Positions 1-5,363 of a stretch of 10,781 nucleotides of DNA are shown here, piece after piece. The notes under the pieces are model-generated. The model was not told the DNA's origin and did not search any database. It saw only the letters and a program-made list of their open reading frames with translations. This DNA comes from CAZAGT01 sp964484515 (lineage in GTDB: Bacteria > Desulfobacterota > DSM-4660 > Desulfatiglandales > HGW-15). The stretch is taken from the NCBI GenBank assembly GCA_964484515.1, contig CAZAGT010000168.1, positions 1 through 10,781 of the forward strand. The letters are read 5' to 3'. Position 1 is the stretch's first letter, and each line of letters begins with the position of its first letter. The position numbers were made by a program, and so were the translations under genes.

Positions 1-106
1 TGTTATTTTTGTCTTTCCACACCCTTCGACGTGTTGTTTATGCAACAGTAGGGTCTACTCAGGACCGTGAGCGTGTCGAACAGCAGATGGGCGTTTTTCG
101 ACAGCC
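1..106. repeat. Possible dispersed repeat at window edge, downstream of the minus-strand kinase
   Basis: No gene is supported here. Read on the minus strand, directly after the kinase stop codon, the sequence begins GGCTGTCGAAAAACGCCCAT and continues with CTGCTG and a TTCGACACG-type segment. That opening resembles intergenic dispersed repeats often seen in Nitrospirota and deltaproteobacterial genomes; this is recall of a pattern, not a search result. A small inverted repeat, TGTTG (32-36) and CAACA (43-47), lies inside it. There is no clear stem plus T-run terminator. The element may be cut by the window edge. Confidence 0.3.
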
Positions 107-856
107 TCAGCACGGGAGTCTGACCAGGAAGGTCGTGCCCCGTTCGGCATCACTTCGAAGAGACATCACCCCGCCCATATCCTCCACCAGGACCATGACG
201 CCGGCCAAACCGAGACCGTGCCCTCTCACGCATTGCTCGCCCTGCATATCCAGCTGGAAGTAGCAGTCGAAGATTTTTTGATGAAACGGGGCGGGGATCC
301 CCTCGCCATCATCCGTAAGCGCAATCAGGAGTTGATTCGCGTTCTTCTCGACTTTCAATTCGACTCTTTCCCGCCGGAATTTCAGCGCGTTGTTCAGCAG
401 ATTGCGCAAAATCTGCCTCACCTTGTCCTCATCCAGAACCAACTTCTGCGTCCAAAGGGTATCCTCGATATCGAGGCAGATCGTCTTCTCCCGAAGTGTC
501 TGTTGCAGTCCTTGCAAACTGTCGCATTCTCTGATCCGCTCCGCCATAGGGTGGTCAAGGAGGTCAAAGATCTCCACAAATGACTGTTCGACAAATTCAG
601 CCAAGGTGCATTCGTTCTTATTGGTGACGCCTTGCGCCGATCGCCCCAGCTCGAGAGCGTCGTTGACAAGCATCCGCGTAACCTTGACGTTGCGAAGTGC
701 CCGTTGCAGGACTCTTGCCTGTCGTTCAGTGAGAGGACCATAGCTGTCCTTTCGCTCGAGCAAGGCCCTCACCCCTGCTTCGATCACGGCCAAGGGCACC
801 TTGAGGTCATGGATCAAGAGCTCTAACTTGATTCGTTCTTTGGCGATCTGCATCAT
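107..856 (-). CDS. Soluble sensor-less histidine kinase, coupled to MEMO-family gene
   Basis: A 249-residue histidine kinase made only of a dimerisation/phosphoacceptor segment and an ATP-binding domain. Visible motifs are an H-box IHDLKVPL with His16 as the likely phosphorylated residue, an N-box NLLNNALKF at 152-160, G1 DDGEGIP at 182-188 and G2 GHGLGLA at 212-218. All catalytic motifs look intact. No membrane segment or sensory domain precedes the H-box, so the protein is probably cytoplasmic and takes its input from a partner. The start is ATGATG at 856-851; the first ATG overlaps the TGA of the upstream MEMO-family gene as ATGA, which argues for translational coupling. No response regulator lies beside it on this strand. 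The receiver at 4983 is a conceivable partner, but it sits directly with another kinase. Assignment to the family is firm; the signal and target are unknown. Confidence 0.9.
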   Translation of the reverse strand: MMQIAKERIKLELLIHDLKVPLAVIEAGVRALLERKDSYGPLTERQARVLQRALRNVKVTRMLVNDALELGRSAQGVTNKNECTLAEFVEQSFVEIFDLLDHPMAERIRECDSLQGLQQTLREKTICLDIEDTLWTQKLVLDEDKVRQILRNLLNNALKFRRERVELKVEKNANQLLIALTDDGEGIPAPFHQKIFDCYFQLDMQGEQCVRGHGLGLAGVMVLVEDMGGVMSLRSDAERGTTFLVRLPC

Positions 857-1704
857 TCAAAGACGATTCCTGTGTACCCGACAAAGCTGCTGTCGGGTCT
901 GGTGTCGTAACTGGTGGAGTAAACCAGCTTCACCCCCCCCCGTGCCCCCAGTTCTTTCGAGGCCGCGATGGCTGCGGCTGCCGCCCCGGAACAGCATGCG
1001 TTGTGATTCCGATTTGCTTCCTCCAGAACCCCTACCGGATCCATGTTGACCATAAGGTCGACAATCCGGTGGTCGTTCTCGTGCTTGACCCAATCAACGG
1101 CACCCTCTCCCGTCCCCTTAGGGGTGAAACCATAATTAGCGCCGTAGTGTGTCAGGTCGGTGGAACCCAAAATGGCTATTTTGCGGCCCAACCTTTTGGA
1201 AGAGGCTGCCACGGTCTTGCCCACTTCAACTGCCGTTGGACTCGGCGGGACACCGATCGGCAGGATCTTGGCATCAGTGAGGAAGTACTTGATGAACGGT
1301 AATTGGAGTTCTATCGTGTTGTCTTGTTCGTAATCCGTCGCCGTTTCGACGGAAAAGGAAAATTCCGACATCAGGGCCTCTGCAAGTTCCGCATCAACCT
1401 CCAAATCCCCCAAGGGGGTGGTGCAGAAGCCCTCCTTCATGATATATCGGGCGCTGCCGACATGAAGATGCCTGCCGGCGATGACCACGGTCTCCGGTTT
1501 CGAGGTCGTACTGATATGCTCAATCACATTGGCGGCTATCTTACCGGAATAGAACCACCCTGCATGCGGTACAATGCCGCCGAGCGCAGGTGCCGCAGAG
1601 GGAGTGGATAGTTTGGCTGCCGAAAACTCTTGAATGAGACGCCGGCACTCGGATGCCGTTCCAGGATACCAGCTGCCAGCGAAATCCGGGGTTCTTTTCT
1701 CCAT
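853..1704 (-). CDS. amrB: MEMO-family protein (AmmeMemoRadiSam system protein B type)
   Basis: A 283-residue protein of the MEMO family, which is related in fold to class III extradiol dioxygenases. Family signatures in order: N-terminal FAGSWYPG (8-15), PHAGWFYSG (46-54) with His47, GRHLHVG (77-83) aligned with the usual GPxHH block, IELQLPF (131-137), STDLTHY (181-187) and a CCSGAAAA block with Cys237/Cys238. These correspond to the His/His/Cys site known in the family. The usual GPNH/GPSH is altered to GRHL here. A strong Shine-Dalgarno (GAGGAGGGA, 1707-1715 on the minus strand) precedes the ATG. The next gene, a kinase, overlaps by 4 bases. In many genomes this family is encoded beside an AMMECR1-domain protein and a radical SAM protein; neither is in this window. 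The biochemical role of bacterial members is not settled, so only the family is claimed. Confidence 0.9.
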   Translation of the reverse strand: MEKRTPDFAGSWYPGTASECRRLIQEFSAAKLSTPSAAPALGGIVPHAGWFYSGKIAANVIEHISTTSKPETVVIAGRHLHVGSARYIMKEGFCTTPLGDLEVDAELAEALMSEFSFSVETATDYEQDNTIELQLPFIKYFLTDAKILPIGVPPSPTAVEVGKTVAASSKRLGRKIAILGSTDLTHYGANYGFTPKGTGEGAVDWVKHENDHRIVDLMVNMDPVGVLEEANRNHNACCSGAAAAAIAASKELGARGGVKLVYSTSYDTRPDSSFVGYTGIVFE

Positions 1705-1792
1705 GTTCCCTCCTCTCCCACACAGAGTTGGTGATCCGAAGGGGGCTTTCCAAATGCCCGCGGGTGTCGATGGTGGGCCTTAGAGTCTGTTG

Positions 1793-1821
1793 TTGCGAAA
1801 GGACCGGAGGGTTATTATACT
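1793..1821 (+). promoter_or_regulatory. Candidate sigma70-type promoter toward the M50 gene
   Basis: TTGCGA at 1793-1798 and TATACT at 1816-1821 are separated by exactly 17 bases, giving a good match to the housekeeping consensus. Transcription would begin near 1828, leaving a long leader before the protease start at 2210. Assigned by eye from consensus only. Confidence 0.4.
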
Positions 1822-1842
1822 TTGAGAAAAACGAATATGGAA
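1814..1842 (-). promoter_or_regulatory. Candidate promoter for the MEMO-kinase pair
   Basis: On the minus strand a perfect TATAAT lies at 1819-1814, with only a weak -35 match (TTCCAT, 1842-1837) 17 bases upstream. It would give a leader of about 100 bases before the MEMO start. Its -10 overlaps the plus-strand -10 at 1816-1821, so the two promoters would compete for polymerase. Confidence 0.35.
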
Positions 1843-1891
1843 TCTATAACCGCATTGAGTGAAAACGCCCAATACGGGGGACCAAACGCTA

Positions 1892-1941
1892 GGGGTCAGC
1901 CCCGCCGCTGGCCGCGGAGGCGGCCAGGTTGATCAACCTGG
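1892..1941. repeat. Cluster of three hairpins including a perfect 18-bp palindrome
   Basis: GGGG-TCAG-CCCC (1892-1903) is followed by CTGGCCGC-GGAG-GCGGCCAG (1908-1927, perfect 8-bp stem with a 4-base loop) and by the perfect palindrome CCAGGTTGATCAACCTGG (1924-1941). The last two share CCAG at 1924-1927, so in RNA they would be alternative folds. As DNA, the 18-bp palindrome has the form of an operator for a dimeric regulator. No regulator gene is present to name it. Confidence 0.6.
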
Positions 1942-2040
1942 AAACTTCATGAACTTAGCAGTCGAATTTAACATTTTGAGATTGTTCGATGGTTGTTCTC
2001 CCGGCGTTAAGGTATCACAGACCTCATTTCATGAAGTTTC
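1941..2040. repeat. 13-bp perfect inverted repeat pair
   Basis: GAAACTTCATGAA at 1941-1953 has its exact reverse complement TTCATGAAGTTTC at 2028-2040, 74 bases apart. Both arms carry the 8-bp palindrome TTCATGAA, so they could be two operator copies in opposite orientation or the two sides of a long stem. Confidence 0.55.
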
Positions 2041-2078
2041 ATACGAGGACAAGAGTCCTGACCCGGTGTGATAACCTT
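2009..2078 (+). other. Candidate stem-enclosed RNA structure in the M50 leader
   Basis: AAGGTATCACA (2009-2019) pairs with TGTGATAACCTT (2067-2078) with one bulged base. Inside is a short hairpin AGGAC-AAGA-GTCCT (2046-2059). The left arm lies within the loop of the 1941/2040 inverted repeat, so the two long stems interleave and would form either a pseudoknot or alternative states. It does not match any riboswitch consensus I recognise. Confidence 0.3.
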
Positions 2079-2166
2079 TGCAGGTCATGGAGACGATCAT
2101 TTTTCTCCCTGGTGCCCCAAGTCGACGGCTGGGCGCTCCCTGATCGTGGCTGGCTCGATTGGGGCC

Positions 2167-2175
2167 TGATATGAT
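2167..2175 (+). promoter_or_regulatory. Extended -10-like site just before the M50 gene
   Basis: TGATATGAT combines a TGn extension with TATGAT, but no good -35 hexamer sits at the right distance. If used, it gives a leader of under 30 bases and bypasses the structured region upstream. The protease Shine-Dalgarno AGGA (2199-2202) lies 7 bases before its ATG. Confidence 0.25.
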
Positions 2176-2209
2176 TTGAACGCCACCCACTCTCTGTTAG
2201 GACGTTGTT

Positions 2210-2833
2210 ATGCATTTAGATATTACCGAATGGATCGTCAAGGTCCCAGTCCTCCTTTTCGCCATCACCATCCATGAGTACGCCCATGGCAAGGCCGCTC
2301 TCTCCCTGGGCGATCCGACAGCGAAGAACGCGGGACGGCTTACGCTAAATCCTCTCAGCCACATCGACCCGCTGGGGGCTATCTGCCTCTTTCTATTTAA
2401 CTTTGGATGGGCTAAACCGGTCCCCGTGAACGTACGTTTCTTCAAGAACGTCAGAAACGATACGATCTTGATGGCCTTGAGCGGACCGATTGCGAACCTA
2501 GCGGCCGCCTTCGTCACGGGCCTATTCATCCGATACCTCATGTTGCCTTGGGAACTCTACGCCAAGGTGCTCTTTTACATGCTCCTCATGAACATTGGTC
2601 TGGGGTTATTCAATCTCCTGCCGATCCCGCCGCTCGATGGTTCGCATGTGCTGGAAAACCTTCTCCCACCAGCGACCTCCCTGAAATTTCGAGCATTTGG
2701 ACGTTATGGCCCCATCATCCTATTGGGAATCATCATGTTGGACAATTTTGCTCACACCGGGATCCTAAACCGTGTGCTTATATATCCGATGCGATATCTG
2801 GCCCGTCTCTTTGCAGGTACGAATCTGTTCTGA
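2210..2833 (+). CDS. M50 / site-2 protease family integral membrane metalloprotease
   Basis: A 207-residue, strongly hydrophobic protein that should be a zinc intramembrane protease. The HExxH zinc motif is HEYAH at 22-26, near the end of the first membrane segment. The second conserved motif, NLLPIPPLDG, supplies the third zinc ligand, Asp143. Between them are family-typical blocks: GDPTAKNAGRLTLNP and a DPLG segment followed by WAKPVPVN. The protein has about five hydrophobic segments and no PDZ domain, so it belongs to the short family form rather than to RseP. The ATG at 2210 has an AGGA at proper spacing, and the HExxH distance from the start is normal. It stands alone between two large non-coding regions. 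Its substrate cannot be told from context; such proteins usually cleave membrane-anchored regulators. Confidence 0.92.
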   Translation: MHLDITEWIVKVPVLLFAITIHEYAHGKAALSLGDPTAKNAGRLTLNPLSHIDPLGAICLFLFNFGWAKPVPVNVRFFKNVRNDTILMALSGPIANLAAAFVTGLFIRYLMLPWELYAKVLFYMLLMNIGLGLFNLLPIPPLDGSHVLENLLPPATSLKFRAFGRYGPIILLGIIMLDNFAHTGILNRVLIYPMRYLARLFAGTNLF

Positions 2834-2970
2834 CGATCCCTTTTGGGGTCCAACAGGACGGGATCCCGTTCCGCTATTCTAAGCGGGCACGCTGAAGATT
2901 TTCAACTCACCTTCCGCTACTCCCTTCTATCAAGATTACCTAAAGTTTTCAATAACTCCGACCGATGAGA

Positions 2971-2993
2971 CCCCTACGGGAAGGGGGCTTTTT
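2971..2993 (+). terminator. Candidate Rho-independent terminator
   Basis: CCCCT (2971-2975), loop ACGGGA, AGGGG (2982-2986), then GC and five Ts (2989-2993). The stem is short and the T-run modest. It probably ends the protease transcript and insulates it from the kinase operon that starts at 3164. Confidence 0.45.
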
Positions 2994-3151
2994 AGAAGAA
3001 AACAGAGGGGTGGCACGCCCTTATATCCCACATTGAAAATGAGCGCGATCCGACGGAAGGACCACGCAGCCACACCTTCGACTATGTTCCATGAATCGAT
3101 TCGTGACGCATCATACCTCTCATGTTGCACGGATGGATACCTTTCATTCCT

Positions 3152-3158
3152 AAAGGGG
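3152..3158 (+). promoter_or_regulatory. Ribosome binding site deciding the sensor kinase start
   Basis: AAAGGGG sits 5 bases before the ATG at 3164. The in-frame ATG at 3122 has no purine-rich site upstream and would put a proline-containing stretch before the positively charged start of the first membrane segment. The start at 3164 is therefore preferred. Confidence 0.6.
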
Positions 3159-3163
3159 CATTT

Positions 3164-4996
3164 ATGATGAAAACCCGATGGATCGCTATTGGACTTATGA
3201 TTGTATTCTTGGCCGGAATCGTTTCCTTCGCGCGCATCCTGGTGGTCCAAGAGAAGAGAGACAGGATCCAGGAGACCATCGATAAGGGTGCATACTTGAC
3301 GAGTTTGGTTGCACTCCAACCGATTGCCGATCTCAATCAGAAGAGGAAGAGTTTTTTTCTGCGAACACTCACGGAATACGTGTCTCCCGAGGGCCTTGTC
3401 TACTGTTTCATCCACGACCGCGAAGGAAATCCGTTGCTTTCCCTGGCCCCGCAGGGGCTGTCTGGCAAGATCCCGCCTGAGATTGAGATGAAATCGCTCC
3501 ATGCCTCGGAGCTTACCAAACAGGACTTTGCGATCAGAAACGCTAAAGATCTCTACTACGAATTTGCCAAGCCGGTCTTTGAGGGAGGTCAGAAAACAGG
3601 GGTTGTCCGTCTCGGTCTTCATGTGCCGCCACTTACGATCTTCTCTTCCGAACGTATCAGCCTGATGGCGGTGTTGGCTTTCTTCATACTTGCTGCGGGA
3701 ACCTTTGTTTACTATGGCGTTGCCCGCGCCTTACTGCCGATCAGGGGTGTCTCGTGTGAGCTACAGGAGAATCGCGGCGGCAAGGGCCAAAAGCGTCCTG
3801 ATTCGGTCAAGAATGGCGGCATCGGCGCCATTATCGAGAACCTAGAGCAATCGTTCGAGCAAATAAAAGAGAAATTGACCCAGACTGAGATGCAAAACCT
3901 GGAGATGGCGACGAAGGTCGGTGTCCTAACCTTTGAAAAAAACCTGATCGCCAGAACAATCGACTCACTCGGTTTCGGTATCATCATCACCGACATCCAG
4001 GACAACATCAACCACGCCAACGCCTACCTGTTGCATCTTGTCAAGAAAGAGCGACGTGAGGTCCTTGATCGCCCCCTCGCGGATGTCCTTGGAAATGACG
4101 AGATCCTGGCCTTCATTTCAAGGCAGGAATCCCTGGAGAGCAGCACCTCGACCGCTCATCTGGAAACCACGTTTCCAGAGTTTTCACAGGAAGATGCATT
4201 CCGCGTCTCGGCATCCTACCTCAGAGATGTTGAGGGCGCCGTGATCGGCAAGATGATCCTGATCAAGAACATCACCTCCGAAAAATCTGCCGAAAAGAGT
4301 CAACATGGATTCATCGCCAACGTCGCCCATGAGTTCCTAACGCCTTTGACCACCATCAAATCATACAATGAAATGCTGATGGAGGAGGAAATCGAAGACA
4401 AGGACATGCAAAGGGAATTTTACAACACCATCAGCGAAGAGACCAGCCGCCTGAGTCGACTTATTCAGAATTTACTCAATCTTTCAAAGATCGAGATGGG
4501 TAGTTTGAGCCTAAATTCTGGGCTGGTGAAAACAGATTGGTTAGTGGAAGATTCGATGGCCACGATCGAGTCCTCCGCGCAGAAAAAGGACATCGTCATC
4601 GAGAAAAACCTGCCGGACAATTTCCCGTCACTCGTGGGAGATAAAGAATTGTTGAAGACCGCCCTGAACAACATCCTGGGCAACGCTGTCAAATACAGCC
4701 CAAAGGGGACCACGATCCATTTTGATCTCCGCGAGGATGATGAGGCCGTCACGTTTGAGGTGAAGGATCAAGGTTATGGTATCCCGAAGGACGACCTGCC
4801 GCATATATTTGATAAATTCTATCGTTCCAAGGATCCCAACATTGCTGAACAAACGGGCAGTGGTCTGGGCCTCGCCATGACGGCGGTGATTATCCATCTT
4901 CATGGAGGAGAAATAGAAGTCGAGAGTGAACCCGGCGAAGGTACCCATTTCACCATCAGGATCCCCAAGGAAGTATACCATCTTGGAAAGCAATAA
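3164..4996 (+). CDS. Membrane-bound PAS sensor histidine kinase
   Basis: A 610-residue PhoR-like kinase. Membrane segment 1 (about 6-28) and segment 2 (about 165-187) bracket an extracytoplasmic sensor region of about 135 residues. A helical linker of about 70 residues leads to a PAS domain (about 260-370; the core begins near SLGFGIIITD). Then come HisKA with H-box VAHEFLTPLTTI (His389) and the ATPase domain, with N-box NNILGNAVKY (Asn507), G1 DQGYGIP (535-541) and G2 GSGLGLA (565-571). The H-box reads HEFLTPL rather than the common HELRTPL, but His, Glu, Thr-Pro-Leu are kept. The gene overlaps the next by 14 bases if that one starts at TTG 4983, so this kinase and that receiver are the natural pair. 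The ligand of the outer domain is unknown. It is the first gene of the signalling and secretion operon. Confidence 0.93.
   Translation: MMKTRWIAIGLMIVFLAGIVSFARILVVQEKRDRIQETIDKGAYLTSLVALQPIADLNQKRKSFFLRTLTEYVSPEGLVYCFIHDREGNPLLSLAPQGLSGKIPPEIEMKSLHASELTKQDFAIRNAKDLYYEFAKPVFEGGQKTGVVRLGLHVPPLTIFSSERISLMAVLAFFILAAGTFVYYGVARALLPIRGVSCELQENRGGKGQKRPDSVKNGGIGAIIENLEQSFEQIKEKLTQTEMQNLEMATKVGVLTFEKNLIARTIDSLGFGIIITDIQDNINHANAYLLHLVKKERREVLDRPLADVLGNDEILAFISRQESLESSTSTAHLETTFPEFSQEDAFRVSASYLRDVEGAVIGKMILIKNITSEKSAEKSQHGFIANVAHEFLTPLTTIKSYNEMLMEEEIEDKDMQREFYNTISEETSRLSRLIQNLLNLSKIEMGSLSLNSGLVKTDWLVEDSMATIESSAQKKDIVIEKNLPDNFPSLVGDKELLKTALNNILGNAVKYSPKGTTIHFDLREDDEAVTFEVKDQGYGIPKDDLPHIFDKFYRSKDPNIAEQTGSGLGLAMTAVIIHLHGGEIEVESEPGEGTHFTIRIPKEVYHLGKQ
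4967..4973 (+). promoter_or_regulatory. Ribosome binding site supporting a TTG start for the response regulator
   Basis: AAGGAAG inside the end of the kinase gene lies 9 bases before TTG 4983. Receiver domains begin a few residues before their first beta strand, which fits MESNKKKVLVIDDE from this TTG. The alternative GTG at 4926 would add 19 unrelated residues read out of frame through the kinase C-terminus. Confidence 0.5.
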
Positions 4997-5363
4997 GAAG
5001 AAAGTCTTGGTCATCGATGATGAAGCGCATATCAGGCGCGTCATTGCCCTGAAACTGCAGAAACGGGGCTATGAGGTCATGATGGCGAGCAACGGCGAGG
5101 AAGGTTTGGAGATGATCCAAACTCAGGAGCCGAATGTGGTCATCACAGACATCATGATGCCGAAACTGGATGGCAAGACCCTCTGCGAACAAACCAACGA
5201 TTTGAAAACCACCCGACCTTTCTTGACGATCGTGATCACCTGTAGGGTGTCCCCCAACGAGCAGCTCTGGATCGAGGATATGCGCGACGCCGTCTTCATG
5301 GAAAAGCCCTTCAGCCCCACGCGCCTAGTGGATTGTGTGGATCAATACTTCGGGAAACGGTGA
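4983..5363 (+). CDS. Single-domain receiver response regulator
   Basis: A 126-residue CheY-like receiver without an output domain. The acidic pair is Asp12/Asp13 (VIDDE), the phospho-acceptor is Asp56 in VVITDIMMPKLDG, the switch threonine is Thr86 in VITC, and the conserved lysine is Lys108 in MEKPFSP. All five key positions are present. The loop after Thr86 (CRVSPNEQLWIEDM) replaces the common TA-x5-E/D pattern and is unusual. The start is inferred as TTG 4983 from spacing to a ribosome binding site; an upstream GTG at 4926 is possible. It overlaps the kinase end by 14 bases, and its TGA shares one base with the ATG of the HD-GYP gene. With no DNA-binding domain, it should act by protein contact, most simply on the HD-GYP protein, the STAS protein or the secretion machinery encoded next. 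Confidence 0.88.
   Translation: MESNKKKVLVIDDEAHIRRVIALKLQKRGYEVMMASNGEEGLEMIQTQEPNVVITDIMMPKLDGKTLCEQTNDLKTTRPFLTIVITCRVSPNEQLWIEDMRDAVFMEKPFSPTRLVDCVDQYFGKR

Larger units (their letters stand above)
1705..2209. other. 505-base divergent intergenic region rich in inverted repeats
   Basis: This region separates the minus-strand MEMO/kinase pair from the plus-strand protease gene. No convincing coding sequence was seen. It contains overlapping divergent promoter-like sites (1793-1842), three consecutive short hairpins (1892-1941), a 13-bp perfect inverted repeat (1941-1953 with 2028-2040), an 11/12-bp inverted repeat (2009-2019 with 2067-2078) enclosing a small hairpin, and an extended -10-like site just before the protease gene (2167-2175). 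If the promoter at 1793 is used, all these structures lie in a roughly 380-base leader of the protease mRNA. Confidence 0.6.
2834..3163. other. 330-base intergenic region with hairpins and a terminator-like stem
   Basis: No gene is supported on the plus strand before 3164. Just after the protease stop there is a hairpin, GATCCC (2835-2840) with GGGATC (2860-2865), containing an inner GTCC-AACA-GGAC. A second, CCGCT-ATTCTA-AGCGG, lies at 2871-2886. Neither has a T-run. A terminator-like structure follows at 2971-2993. A near-palindrome, CATGAATCGATTCGTG (3090-3105, one mismatched pair), lies about 60 bases before the kinase start. I see no convincing -35/-10 pair for the downstream operon, although one is expected here. 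Confidence 0.5.

Noticed and set aside
218..583. Plus-strand open frame of 121 residues within the minus-strand kinase
   Set aside because: It is opposite the ATP-binding domain of an intact kinase and shows no family features.
2835..2886. Hairpins just after the M50 gene as Rho-independent terminators
   Set aside because: Both stems lack a following T-run; the structure at 2971-2993 is a better terminator.
3122..3163. Upstream ATG start adding 14 residues to the sensor kinase
   Set aside because: No ribosome binding site precedes it, while AAAGGGG is well placed for the ATG at 3164.
2936..3622. A 228-residue open frame on the minus strand opposite the sensor kinase start
   Set aside because: It overlaps the signal and sensor region of a clear kinase gene, has no recognisable domain and no good ribosome binding site; the plus-strand gene explains the open frame.
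4926..4982. GTG start giving a 145-residue response regulator
   Set aside because: The added residues come from reading the kinase C-terminus in another frame and do not look like receiver sequence; TTG 4983 fits the domain boundary and has AAGGAAG upstream.
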